A stretch of DNA of 64,000 nt from Massilia eburnea (GCF_009720745.1 NZ_WNKX01000014.1:89360-153359); one strand, 5' to 3'; shown: positions 44,756 through 53,530, counted from the stretch's first letter. Made by a program: numbers and translations. Notes: generated from the sequence alone by a model not told the origin.

Positions 44756-47065
44756 ATGCAAAATCTCCTCCACAACCTCAATCCCGAACAACTCGCAGCA
44801 GTCACCCTGCCACCGCAAAATGCCCTGATCCTGGCCGGCGCCGGATCGGGCAAGACGCGCGTGCTGACCACCCGTATCGCGTGGCTGATCCAGACTGGCC
44901 AGGTCTCCCCGGCCGGCGTGCTGGCGGTGACCTTTACCAATAAGGCGGCGAAGGAAATGCTCACCCGCCTGAGCACCATGTTGCCGATCAATACACGCGG
45001 CATGTGGATTGGCACTTTCCACGGCCTGTGCAACCGACTGCTGCGTACCCACTACAAGGATGCGGCGCTGCCGCAGACTTTCCAGATCCTCGATTCGCAA
45101 GACCAGCTGTCGATGATCAAACGCCTGCTCAAGGCGAACAATATCGATGATGAGAAGTTTCCGCCTAAGCAGGTGATGTACTTCATCAACAACAACAAAG
45201 ACCAGGGCTTGCGCGCCTCGCAGGTGGAGGCCTACGACGCGCTGGAGCGCAAACTGGTCGAGCTGTACCAGCTGTACGACGACCAGTGCCAGCGTGAAGG
45301 CGTGGTCGACTTCGCTGAGCTGCTGCTGCGCACCTACGAACTGTTGTCGCGTAACGAACCGCTGCGCCAGCATTACCAGCAGCGCTTCCGCCACATTCTG
45401 GTCGACGAGTTCCAGGATACGAACAACCTGCAATATGCCTGGCTGAAGCTGATGGCCGGCCATGGCTCGCCCTACGGCGGGGCGTTGTTCGCCGTGGGCG
45501 ACGATGACCAGAGCATCTACGCCTTCCGCGGCGCCAACGTGGGCAATATGCAGGCCTTCGAAAGCGAATTCCGGGTGCAGAACCTGATCAAGCTGGAACA
45601 GAACTACCGCTCGCATGGCCACATCCTGGATGCGGCCAATATGCTGATCGCAAATAACAGCCGCCGCCTGGGCAAGAACCTGCGCACCGACGCGGGCCAC
45701 GGTGAGCCGGTGCGCGTCTACGAGGCCAGTTCGGACTTGCAGGAAGCGCAGTGGATCATTGAGGAAGCCAAGTCGCTGATCGCAGAAGGCGCCCTGCGGC
45801 GGGAGATTGCGATCCTGTACCGCTCCAACGCGCAATCGCGCGTGATTGAACATGCGCTGTTCTCGGCCGGCATGCCTTACCACGTGTACGGCGGCCTGCG
45901 CTACTTCCAGCGCGCTGAGGTCAAGCACGCCATCGCTTACCTGCAGCTGATGGACAATCCGCACAACGATTCGGCCTTCCTGCGTGTGGTGAATTTCCCG
46001 GCGCGCGGCATCGGTGCGCGCTCGATCGAGCAATTGCAGAACGCCGCGGCCACTTATAACTGCTCGCTGTACGCGGCCGTTCCTTATATGGTCGGCAAGG
46101 CAGGCAGTTCGCTGGCCGCCTTCACCAAGCTGATTGAAGGCGTGCGTTTCGAAACGCAGCAACTGGCACTGCCTGAACTGGTGAAAATCACGCTGGATTC
46201 TTCCGGCCTGCTGCAGCATTACGCGAACGAGAAGGAAGGCGCCGACCGCGTCGAGAACTTGGAGCAGATGGTCAGCGCCGCCACCCAGTTTGTGTCCGAA
46301 GAAGGCTTCGGACAAGGAGCACCTGCCCACCTCGGCCCGCAAGCTTCGGCTGCGGCGGGCGCGCAAGTGGTGGTGGCCGATGGCGTGGAAATCATTGATG
46401 CCGATGCCCCGCTGGCGACCGTGATGTCGCCGCTATCGGCATTCCTCTCGCACGCTTCGCTGGAAGCGGGCGACAACCAGGCGCAGGAAGGCCAGGATGC
46501 ATTGCAGCTGATGACGGTGCACTCGGCCAAGGGCCTGGAATTCGACAACGTCTTCATCACCGGCCTGGAAGAAGGCCTGTTCCCGCACGAGAGCAGCTCG
46601 AAGGAAGAAGGCGGGGTGGAAGAAGAGCGTCGCCTGATGTACGTGGCGATCACACGCGCCCGCAAGCGCCTGTACATGGCCTTCTGCCAGACCCGCATGC
46701 TGCACGGCCAGACGCGCTACAACATGAAGTCGCGCTTCTTTGACGAGCTGCCGGAGGAATCGCTCAAGTGGCTGACCGCGCGTGTGCAGCAGAACAACTG
46801 GTTCAGCACCGGCTCGCGCAAATCGGCCTGGGATGAAATGCCTTCTGTGCCAAGCGCGGACAACCGCCTGGCCGCGCGCATGAACGAACGCTCCGGCGCA
46901 TCCGGTGGCTGGCGCATCGGCGAGTCGGTGGCGCATGCCAAGTTCGGCGAAGGCGTCATCGTCAACCTCGAAGGCAGCGGCGCCAACTGCCGCGCGCAAA
47001 TCAACTTCGGCTCCTTCGGCATGAAGGTGCTCGACCTCTCGGTCGCCAAGCTGGAACGACTCTGA
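44756..47065 (+). CDS. uvrD: UvrD/PcrA-type DNA helicase
   Basis: 769 residues, superfamily 1A helicase for nucleotide-excision and mismatch repair. Motif I is AGAGSGKTR at about 27-35, Ia is VTFTNKAAKEM, II is VDEFQDTN, III is GDDDQSIYAFRGA, IV is QNYRS, V is VHSAKGLEFDNVF and VI is VAITRARKRL. The C-terminus (VAHAKFGEGVIVNLEG) is the Tudor-like RNA-polymerase-binding domain of UvrD/PcrA, which separates it from Rep. Confidence 0.94.
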   Translation: MQNLLHNLNPEQLAAVTLPPQNALILAGAGSGKTRVLTTRIAWLIQTGQVSPAGVLAVTFTNKAAKEMLTRLSTMLPINTRGMWIGTFHGLCNRLLRTHYKDAALPQTFQILDSQDQLSMIKRLLKANNIDDEKFPPKQVMYFINNNKDQGLRASQVEAYDALERKLVELYQLYDDQCQREGVVDFAELLLRTYELLSRNEPLRQHYQQRFRHILVDEFQDTNNLQYAWLKLMAGHGSPYGGALFAVGDDDQSIYAFRGANVGNMQAFESEFRVQNLIKLEQNYRSHGHILDAANMLIANNSRRLGKNLRTDAGHGEPVRVYEASSDLQEAQWIIEEAKSLIAEGALRREIAILYRSNAQSRVIEHALFSAGMPYHVYGGLRYFQRAEVKHAIAYLQLMDNPHNDSAFLRVVNFPARGIGARSIEQLQNAAATYNCSLYAAVPYMVGKAGSSLAAFTKLIEGVRFETQQLALPELVKITLDSSGLLQHYANEKEGADRVENLEQMVSAATQFVSEEGFGQGAPAHLGPQASAAAGAQVVVADGVEIIDADAPLATVMSPLSAFLSHASLEAGDNQAQEGQDALQLMTVHSAKGLEFDNVFITGLEEGLFPHESSSKEEGGVEEERRLMYVAITRARKRLYMAFCQTRMLHGQTRYNMKSRFFDELPEESLKWLTARVQQNNWFSTGSRKSAWDEMPSVPSADNRLAARMNERSGASGGWRIGESVAHAKFGEGVIVNLEGSGANCRAQINFGSFGMKVLDLSVAKLERL

Positions 47066-47073
47066 TCCCGCTG

Positions 47074-47101
47074 CGGGCGGAAATGTTCGCATTTCCGCCC
47101 G
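47074..47101 (+). terminator. Strong hairpin downstream of uvrD
   Basis: CGGGCGGAAATG and CATTTCCGCCCG form a perfect 12-bp stem with a TTCG loop, 8 bp after the uvrD stop. There is no long T-run, but the stem strength suggests transcription termination or 3'-end protection. Confidence 0.65.
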
Positions 47102-47153
47102 ATGATTGAGCTAGATCGAAGTATGTTGAGCAATCACGTGACACGATTGCTTT

Positions 47154-47465
47154 ATGTGTGCCAAGAGAACTATCAACGAAAGAAGTATCATTCCTAAAAA
47201 GCGAGGAAATGGAATTCTTCGCCGCGAAGTCTGGCTAGATGCTCTCGGGACCGTTACACACTACAACCTGGCTTACATCAACCAGGAACTTTGCCAGCAA
47301 GATAACGGCCGCGTCATCGGCTATGACAATTCCCACGGCGAACATCACCGCCACTTTCAGGGGCACACCGAGCACGTGAATTTCATCAGTTTCCCGGACA
47401 TTGAAGTGCGCTTCGCGCGTGAGGTGGAAGCGTTGCTGGAGGGAAGGCGGCAATGGATAAAATGA
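47154..47465 (+). CDS. Toxin of the TumE/DUF6516 family (probable)
   Basis: 103 residues: a basic N-terminal stretch (KRTINERSIIPKKRG) followed by LDALGTVTHYNLAYINQELCQQ, then GYDNSHGEHHRHFQGHTEHVNF and a helical end. The GYDN and HHRH segments are typical of DUF6516/TumE toxins as I recall them, thought to act on nucleic acid. Its 3' end overlaps the next gene by 13 bp, the usual toxin-first layout for this family. The DNA is noticeably more AT-rich than uvrD, in line with mobile toxin-antitoxin modules. Confidence 0.72.
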   Translation: MCAKRTINERSIIPKKRGNGILRREVWLDALGTVTHYNLAYINQELCQQDNGRVIGYDNSHGEHHRHFQGHTEHVNFISFPDIEVRFAREVEALLEGRRQWIK

Positions 47466-47815
47466 TTGTACGGCTTGAAAGCGTGGAGGAGTTTCTCGCG
47501 CGAGGCAATGAAATCGCCCAAAAGGTCGATCAAGGGTTCCCTTTAGAGGAAAGCTGTATTCGCAGCTTCGAAGACCCGGAAGACTTACTTGCTCTCTTCA
47601 CGCCATCCAGAAGAGAATTGCTGGCTGAAATATTGCGCGGCCCAGGTTCAATTGACGAGCTCGCCATTCGTCAGCGACGCAACAAGGATGAGATCGAACA
47701 AGACGTTCGCATGCTTGCCAAAGCCGATATCGTCACATTCGAAGATGGCATCGTGCAATCAGTGGCCAAAACAATCGTTTTCGAACCAATTCCTCAGCTC
47801 GCTTCGGAAGCCTGA
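47453..47815 (+). CDS. Antitoxin/DNA-binding protein of the HVO_A0114 (TumA) type
   Basis: 120 residues with a central winged helix: FTPSRRELLAEILRGPGSID, then a recognition helix with RQRRNKDEIEQDVRMLAKAD and the wing IVTFEDG. This is the HVO_A0114-type DNA-binding fold that pairs with TumE toxins. It overlaps the toxin gene by 13 bp and probably represses the operon through binding its promoter. Confidence 0.72.
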   Translation: MDKMIVRLESVEEFLARGNEIAQKVDQGFPLEESCIRSFEDPEDLLALFTPSRRELLAEILRGPGSIDELAIRQRRNKDEIEQDVRMLAKADIVTFEDGIVQSVAKTIVFEPIPQLASEA

Positions 47816-47824
47816 CTCGATCCG

Positions 47825-48286
47825 TTACGGCGACCAATGTTTGTATGGATCGTCGGCCGGGTTGCCGGATGTGTCGGTCCAAAAGTCGTCTTCCTGCGAC
47901 CTGTCCCTGTGCAGTACCCGGTCGTGGTCGGGGTATGTAATGCGGTCTTTTTGCGCACGCGTTCCGATGACCAGGCAGCGAACGGCGGTGGCGCTCTGGT
48001 TCCAGAGATAGTGGCCTACTGGATGCGCCGCGGGGAAGGTCGCCGCATCGCCCGGGCCAAGCACATGCTCGGCCGCGCCTTCGACCACTGTCAACTCGCC
48101 CTCGAGCACGTACACAAATTCATCTTCCGACTCGTGCCAGTGTTTGATCGACGACCTGGTGCCGGGCATCAGGACGTGAACGAACGCGCCAAACTGCGTC
48201 AGCGCGCCCGGCTCGCTAATCCATTCCTCGCGGTTCCCGCTCTCAATCTCTTCGACCTGTCTTTGCGATGTACGAATGATCGGCAT
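47825..48286 (-). CDS. Cupin-domain protein
   Basis: 153 residues from ATG 48286 (MPIIRTSQ), preceded by a GGAGGT ribosome site. The cupin metal motifs are SSIKHWHESEDEFVYVLEGE (motif 1, quoted to 20) and AAHPVGHYL (motif 2). A single-domain cupin of this length usually binds an Fe, Mn or Zn ion and acts on small sugars or acids, or only senses them. Its C-terminus is Asp/His-rich. Divergent from the YdcZ transporter. Confidence 0.88.
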   Translation of the reverse strand: MPIIRTSQRQVEEIESGNREEWISEPGALTQFGAFVHVLMPGTRSSIKHWHESEDEFVYVLEGELTVVEGAAEHVLGPGDAATFPAAHPVGHYLWNQSATAVRCLVIGTRAQKDRITYPDHDRVLHRDRSQEDDFWTDTSGNPADDPYKHWSP

Positions 48287-48397
48287 CCCGATACCTCCTG
48301 CATTTTTGCATAAGCCAAACGCGATAATTGGGAATATCAATGCAAGGAAGCATAGCCTACATTGGTGGCCATTGATCATCCCCATGGAGCCGAGCAA

Positions 48398-49321
48398 ATG
48401 GAAACCCTACTGATCCCCGCATCACTCCTCGCCGGCGGCCTACTGGCAGTGCAAGCGGGCGCCAACGCACAGCTGTCCAAGGCAACCGGCAGCCCCTTCG
48501 CGGCAACGACCCTGCAGCTGTCGGTCGGAACGCTCGCGCTGCTGACGCTCGCCCTGGCCACCGGTACGCTGACCGCGCTGGCCTCCCTGCCTAGTGTACC
48601 TTGGTGGCATGCCATTGGCGGCGTGGCGAGCGCCTTTTACGTTGTTTCCACGATCCTGCTTTTTCCGCGCCTCGGCGCGATCGTGTCGGTCGGCCTTTTC
48701 ATCGCGGGTCAGATGCTTGCATCATTTGCGCTTGACGTCGGCGGCCTGGCCGGTGGCGCGCCGCGCGCAATCAACGTCCCGCTGGCGCTCGGCATGCTGG
48801 CAATCCTCGCAGGCGCGGCGATCATCGTGAAAGGCCAGGCTGGCCAGCAATCGCAGCCGGTTGCGGGCAAGGCTGGATGGATTGTCCTGGCGCTGCTGGC
48901 TGGCGCGGTGCTGCCGGTGCAAGGCGTCGTCAATGGCCTGCTGCGGCATGATCTCGGCGCGCCCTTCGTCGTTGGCGCGGTGAGCTTCCTCGTCGCCACG
49001 CTGGCGATGGCTGCGACCTTGCTGTTCTCCGCCGCGATCCTTCGCACGCCCGCGCCGACGCTGCAAGGCTTGCCGGCTATGCCCTGGTGGGGCTGGCTGG
49101 GCGGCTTCGCCGGAGCGATTTATGTCACCACTGTGTTCACTGCCATTCCAGTCATCGGCGCATCGGCGGCGGTGGGCCTGACAGTCGCTGGCCAGCAAGT
49201 GGCTTCCGTCTTCGTCGACCGTCACGGCTGGTTCCGATTGCCCAAGCGCGCAGTCTCGCCGCTGCGGCTGGCGGGTGTCGTGCTGCTGCTTGCGGGCGTG
49301 GCAGTCATCAAACTGCTTTAA
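48398..49321 (+). CDS. Tandem YdcZ/DUF606-type DMT-superfamily transporter
   Basis: 307 residues with about ten hydrophobic helices in two homologous halves. The first half contains LAGGLLAVQAGANAQLSK and the second VLPVQGVVNGLLR, each matching the single-repeat YdcZ (DUF606) protein of about 145 residues. So two copies are fused. Substrate unknown. It is immediately upstream of the retron RNA, whose promoter begins 10 bp after its stop. Confidence 0.87.
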   Translation: METLLIPASLLAGGLLAVQAGANAQLSKATGSPFAATTLQLSVGTLALLTLALATGTLTALASLPSVPWWHAIGGVASAFYVVSTILLFPRLGAIVSVGLFIAGQMLASFALDVGGLAGGAPRAINVPLALGMLAILAGAAIIVKGQAGQQSQPVAGKAGWIVLALLAGAVLPVQGVVNGLLRHDLGAPFVVGAVSFLVATLAMAATLLFSAAILRTPAPTLQGLPAMPWWGWLGGFAGAIYVTTVFTAIPVIGASAAVGLTVAGQQVASVFVDRHGWFRLPKRAVSPLRLAGVVLLLAGVAVIKLL

Positions 49322-49331
49322 GCGCGGGACG

Positions 49332-49360
49332 TTGACGTTTAGATAAATTTCACCTACTGT
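49332..49360 (+). promoter_or_regulatory. Predicted promoter of the retron RNA
   Basis: TTGACG at 49332-49337 (five of six -35 bases), a 17-bp spacer, and TACTGT at 49355-49360 (weak -10). Transcription would start near 49367, which is exactly the first base of the a1 arm. Confidence 0.5.
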
Positions 49361-49366
49361 GTCGGC

Positions 49367-49530
49367 GGGGCGGATCCTTCAAGCCGGCCTGTCCCTGCCG
49401 CGTGCAGGGCACGCCTCTGCGGGGCTACCCCGTGGGATGTTGATTGATCTGCATTTCGCCGCATGAGCGCCATTGCGTTCCACGCAAACATGCTCACGCA
49501 TCACGAGACTCGTTGAAGGCTCTCCGCTCC
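49367..49530 (+). ncRNA. Candidate retron msr-msd non-coding RNA
   Basis: The ends pair as retron a1 and a2: 49367-49382 (GGGGCGG-at-CCTTCAA) with 49513-49530 (TTGAAGG-ctct-CCGCTCC), 14 base pairs with one internal loop and one G-U. Between them lie three hairpins: 49386-49415 (core CCCTGC/GCAGGG), 49420-49432 (CGGGG-CTA-CCCCG) and a longer one at 49461-49499 (GC, TGAGC and TTGCGT blocks pairing symmetrically across a TCC loop). G at 49383 in AAGC, just after a1, is the likely branch guanosine. The first two hairpins fit an msr, the third the msd. Immediately downstream (11 bp) the reverse transcriptase begins. Structure drawn by hand, not computed. Confidence 0.72.
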
Positions 49531-49541
49531 ATCCACGACGA

Positions 49542-50900
49542 ATGAATACCGAAAAGCTCACCGCGCTTGCACTTGCCGACATGATGCTGGCCACGGACGG
49601 CAGCATGGCAAGCCTGGTCGCGGCATGCCATCGCGTATTCGACTCGCCCCAGCCATGGTCGGCGACGATTTGCGCCGCACTCATCGAACGGACCGGGGAC
49701 AATTTTCACTACTTCAGCCGGCATGAGCTGGCGCATATCCTGCTGCTTCTCACGGGGCGCCGGTTCGACGACTTCGAGGATGGCGACGACGAGCCGTCGC
49801 CGCCATTGATCGAATTGCCGGCTGTACGGCGCTATTGCCTCAACCAGCCAATAAGACCGCCAAAGCCAGCGTGGCTGGCTTCACTTGCCCTTCCCGAACT
49901 CAAAACGGTAGGCGACCTCGCAGGCTGGCTGAATGAGCCGGTCGGCGCACTGGCATGGTTGGCAGACCAATGGCGGCTTGCCGGTGATGAGCAATCACGC
50001 CTGCAGCACTACCATTATCGCTGGGTTCCAAAGCGCGGCGGCGGGCTGCGCCTGATCGAAATACCGAAGGCACGGCTGCGCCGCATCCAGCATAAAATCT
50101 TACGCCAGATACTGGATCTTGCGCCTCCGCATCCGTGCGCGCATGGCTTCCGGCACGGCCATTCCAGCGTCACGCATGCAGCGCTTCACGCTGGGAAGAA
50201 CGTCATCATCCGCATGGACCTGAAGGATTTTTTCCCGAGCATTCAGGCGTCGCGCATCCATGCCTTGTTTGAGAAGCTGGGCTACCCGCCAAGCGTCGCC
50301 GGAACGCTGGCAAGGATGTGCGTCAACCGTGCGCCTCGCGGCATCTTCCGGGACAAGCAAACAGGTGGCTCGCTGCCTTGGAGCGAGCGTCAGGCACTGC
50401 AATCGCCCCATTTGCCGCAAGGGTCACCCTGCTCGCCCGCATTGGCCAACCTGAGCGCCTACCGTCTCGATATACGGCTCGCATCGCTGGCGCAATCGCT
50501 TGGCGCTTCCTACAGCCGCTATGCCGACGACCTGGCGTTCTCAGGCGGTCCGGATCTCGCGCGGGCCGCAGACCGCTTCCATATCCAGGTTGCGGCGATC
50601 GCCCTTGAAGAAGGCTTTCGCATCAACACCCGCAAGACCCGCGTGATGCGCAAAGGGACCAGGCAGGAGGTGGCAGGCGTTGTGGTGAATTCCCACCCCA
50701 ACCTTGCACGCGGCGAGTATGACTTGCTCAAGGCGATCCTGACGAATTGCGTACGCCATGGGCCGGCGTCGCAGAACCGTCACCGCCACCCGAGCTTCCG
50801 CGCCCATCTCGCCGGCCGTATCTCTTATGTGAAGATGCTCAATGCGAATCGCGCAGTCAAGTTGCAGCGGCTGTTCGAAACCATTGAGTGGGCGGATTAA
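49542..50900 (+). CDS. Retron-type reverse transcriptase with N-terminal extension
   Basis: 452 residues from ATG 49542; a TTG at 49473 in frame would overlap the RNA element. The first 150 residues form an extension with no RT motifs (LADMMLATDGSMASLVAAC, RHELAHILLLLTGRR). The RT domain follows: RWVPKRGGGLRLIEIPK, the catalytic Asp226 in IRMDLKDFFPSI, LPQGSPCSPALANL, SRYADDLAFSG with YADD at 327-330, and VAGVVVN (377-383) in the position of the retron VTG motif. Length and extension resemble myxobacterial retron RTs such as that of Mx162. It should reverse-transcribe the msd to make branched msDNA. No separate effector gene adjoins it: upstream is a YdcZ transporter, downstream a convergent peptidase. 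Confidence 0.9.
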   Translation: MNTEKLTALALADMMLATDGSMASLVAACHRVFDSPQPWSATICAALIERTGDNFHYFSRHELAHILLLLTGRRFDDFEDGDDEPSPPLIELPAVRRYCLNQPIRPPKPAWLASLALPELKTVGDLAGWLNEPVGALAWLADQWRLAGDEQSRLQHYHYRWVPKRGGGLRLIEIPKARLRRIQHKILRQILDLAPPHPCAHGFRHGHSSVTHAALHAGKNVIIRMDLKDFFPSIQASRIHALFEKLGYPPSVAGTLARMCVNRAPRGIFRDKQTGGSLPWSERQALQSPHLPQGSPCSPALANLSAYRLDIRLASLAQSLGASYSRYADDLAFSGGPDLARAADRFHIQVAAIALEEGFRINTRKTRVMRKGTRQEVAGVVVNSHPNLARGEYDLLKAILTNCVRHGPASQNRHRHPSFRAHLAGRISYVKMLNANRAVKLQRLFETIEWAD

Positions 50901-52927
50901 TTGAATTCCTCGCCCAGCCAGGTCTTGAACGCATCGATATTCTGCGGACGCCCCAGGAAGTCCTGCACCAGCTGCGCTGCAGGCTTGGTGGCGCCCGGGT
51001 CGATCACGTATTTGCGATAGTCAGCCGCGGCGCTGCCTCCGAGCGGATGCTCCTTGTCGAAGCGCGCGAACATGTCGATTGCAATCACCTTGTCCAGCGC
51101 ATAGGTGTAATAGTTCGACGAATAGCCGGTCAGGTGCGTGAAAGTGGTGTAGAAACGGTTGCCGTCCACGAAGGTGTAAGGCATGAAGCGGTTCCACACC
51201 TGGTGCAGTTGCGCGTCGAGGTCGACATCGGCAGCCGGCCGGTCGTGCGTGTTCAGCGACAGCGTCGAGTAGAACAGCTGGCCTTGTGCCCAGCCGCCGC
51301 GTCCAAAGGCATTGGCGGCGTTCATGCGCGCCACCACGTCTTTCGGAATGACCGCCCCGGTCTGGTAATGCTTGGCGAAAGTAGAAAGCACGTCGTAGCT
51401 GCGGAAGAATTCCTCCAGCATTTGCGACGGCGCTTCGACGAAATCGCCTTCCACGTTGAAGCCGCCCTGCTGCGACCAGCGGTTCTGGCTGCCCAGGATA
51501 TGGTGCATCAGGTGGCCGAATTCATGGAAGAAGGTCACCACTTCGCCATACTGCATCAGGCCCGGATCAGAAGGGATGCCGCCTGAGAAGTTACAGGTCA
51601 GCCGGCCTTCCGGAACCTGCTTGCCGCGAATGCCGGGCACCACCGGCGAGGCAGAAAACCATTTATCCTTGCCTTCGCGCGGATGCATGTCGAGGTAAAT
51701 CCGGCCAACGCGCTTGCCGCCATCCATGACGTCGAACACCGTTACCGATGGATGCCACACTTCGGCGTTCTTCACAGGCCTGAACTGGACGTGGAAGATC
51801 TTTGCGGCCGTGTCGAGAATGCCCGCCTCCACCTGCTCGTAGGGGAAGTATGGCCGTACGGACTGGGCGTCGAAGGTGAATTGCTGGCGGCGGAATTGTT
51901 CGGACCAGTAACCGGAATCGGCAGCCGAAATAGCGGTCGCGCCAGGCTCCTTCGTTTTCACAAAGGCCAGCAGCTGGGCGTATTCCTTGTCCTTGGCCTC
52001 GCGCGAGGCGGCATCGATGTCATCCAGCAGCTTGTGCACGGCGGCGGCGCTGCCGGTCATCTGGTCGGCGGTGGCCAGTTCGGCGAAATTGGAGAAGCCG
52101 AGGATACCCGCCAGTTTCTGGCGCGTCGACAGCAAATCAAGCAGCACCTGTTTGTTGGCCGGATAGGCGCGCGTGTTGTAGGCGATGTACATGCGGTGGC
52201 GCAGGTCCGCGCTCTTTGCAAAAGAATTGATCGGGCCGCGATCCGGCTCGTCGGTGTTGAAGGCGTACTTGCCGTCCGCACCGGGTTTGTGGCGTGCGAT
52301 GAAGTCGTCCGGCAGGCCGTCCAGTTCTTCGCGCGTCGCCGTGATGGTCTGCGTGCCATCCTGCACGCTGCGCGCGAAGGCCAGCGAGAGCGAAGTGATC
52401 TTGTCTTGCAGTGCGTGGATTTCAGCGCGCTTGGCTTCGTCCTGGTTCACTCCTGCCAGGCGATATTCGAGCAGTGTGTATTCCAGGTAGCGGCGGCTGG
52501 CCGGATCGTTGGATGGCAGCGGCACGGCGGCGAGCGCATCGTAGACCTTGCGGTTCAAAGCCAGATCCGTCGCGGCGCTGGAGATTTTCTCGGTCAGCGC
52601 CTGCGCCTTGTTGCGCACCTCGGCTGTGCGGCCAACCGTGAACAGAAGGTTGGCGCCGTTGCCGGCCAGCGCCAGCTGGTTCTGCGCTTCGTCATATGCC
52701 GCCAGCGTGTTGGCGACGCTGCGCTTTCCCTTCACAGCCAGCAGCTTGCCGATGCTGGCCTGCTCGGCCGCCAGGCGTTCATTCACCCATTGCTCCAGCC
52801 TCGCCGGATCATCGCCACCGGCCCAGGCGTGCAGCGGATCGTTCTTGCGCGCTGCGGCTTGCGCGGTCGAGGCCAGCATCGTGCACAGCAAAAGGGGCAA
52901 GAGCTTGCGGTTGAAGTGTCGCGCCAT
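50897..52927 (-). CDS. Secreted M3-family metallopeptidase (oligopeptidase)
   Basis: 676 residues starting ATG 52927 behind an AGGAG ribosome site, with a signal peptide (LLPLLLCTMLASTAQA). The thermolysin-like zinc motif is FFHEFGHLMHHILG, as in oligopeptidase A and Dcp, with the usual late HERPA-like helix replaced by HDRPAADVDL. It cleaves short peptides in the periplasm. Frame upstream of 52927 is spurious. It is convergent with the reverse transcriptase gene and overlaps it by 4 bp. Confidence 0.92.
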   Translation of the reverse strand: MARHFNRKLLPLLLCTMLASTAQAAARKNDPLHAWAGGDDPARLEQWVNERLAAEQASIGKLLAVKGKRSVANTLAAYDEAQNQLALAGNGANLLFTVGRTAEVRNKAQALTEKISSAATDLALNRKVYDALAAVPLPSNDPASRRYLEYTLLEYRLAGVNQDEAKRAEIHALQDKITSLSLAFARSVQDGTQTITATREELDGLPDDFIARHKPGADGKYAFNTDEPDRGPINSFAKSADLRHRMYIAYNTRAYPANKQVLLDLLSTRQKLAGILGFSNFAELATADQMTGSAAAVHKLLDDIDAASREAKDKEYAQLLAFVKTKEPGATAISAADSGYWSEQFRRQQFTFDAQSVRPYFPYEQVEAGILDTAAKIFHVQFRPVKNAEVWHPSVTVFDVMDGGKRVGRIYLDMHPREGKDKWFSASPVVPGIRGKQVPEGRLTCNFSGGIPSDPGLMQYGEVVTFFHEFGHLMHHILGSQNRWSQQGGFNVEGDFVEAPSQMLEEFFRSYDVLSTFAKHYQTGAVIPKDVVARMNAANAFGRGGWAQGQLFYSTLSLNTHDRPAADVDLDAQLHQVWNRFMPYTFVDGNRFYTTFTHLTGYSSNYYTYALDKVIAIDMFARFDKEHPLGGSAAADYRKYVIDPGATKPAAQLVQDFLGRPQNIDAFKTWLGEEFN

Positions 52928-53151
52928 GTTTGTCTCCAGGATGGTGATGGGTCGGCTGAGCCGGATTGGCAATATAGCATCGCAGCAGCGGCCCGTCGTG
53001 ACATTCGTCCTGAAAGCTACGGTCCGCTGTGCAGAACGGCACAGCGAACTCGCCACATCTTGTCGTGAAACCGACAAGCTGCAGGACGCGCCCTTGAATG
53101 CATGAAAAACGATGCGACTATGCGTCACACATCTCATTCAAAGGAGCCACG

Positions 53152-53451
53152 ATGGACGACCTCGCATCAATCAATCAGAAAATTCTCGCCGATGGCGAGT
53201 CGCTGCCGCTGGTGCAGCTGAAGGACGGCAGCAAAGTCCAAACGGGTACCGTCGCCACCATGTTGCGCAATATCGCGCTGTACAACGCCGGCGAGCGCGG
53301 CGACATTGAGCGGCAACTGGAAGCGGCCATTCCAACTGTGGCCAAGGTCGGCCTGTTCGACCTGTTCCCGCCGGAAGAGTGGATTGCAGGAAGCAATGAA
53401 GGGCGGCGGCTGGTTGGAATGTTGGCGGCGCGCCACCTTGCATTGAAGTAG
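53152..53451 (+). CDS. Small conserved-looking hypothetical protein
   Basis: 99 residues, ATG 53152 with an AAGGAG ribosome site. It reads LASINQKILADGESLPLVQL, TGTVATMLRNIALYNAGERG and VGLFDLFPPEEWIAG. A compact helical protein without signal peptide. No function known to me. Divergent from the M3 peptidase gene. Confidence 0.72.
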   Translation: MDDLASINQKILADGESLPLVQLKDGSKVQTGTVATMLRNIALYNAGERGDIERQLEAAIPTVAKVGLFDLFPPEEWIAGSNEGRRLVGMLAARHLALK

Positions 53452-53530
53452 TTAATTTCTGAGGGAAACGTTTTCTGCTAGATTGAGGAAAGGGCTGTCC
53501 GCACGGAAAAACACAAACATAAGGGTGGCA

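Noticed and set aside
49420..49432. The CGGGG-CTA-CCCCG hairpin as an intrinsic terminator of the YdcZ gene.
   Set aside because: No U-run follows, and it lies inside the a1/a2 arms, where it fits as the second msr hairpin.
49473..49541. An N-terminal extension of the reverse transcriptase from TTG 49473.
   Set aside because: It would translate the msd hairpin and a2 arm; ATG at 49542 right after a2 is the natural start.
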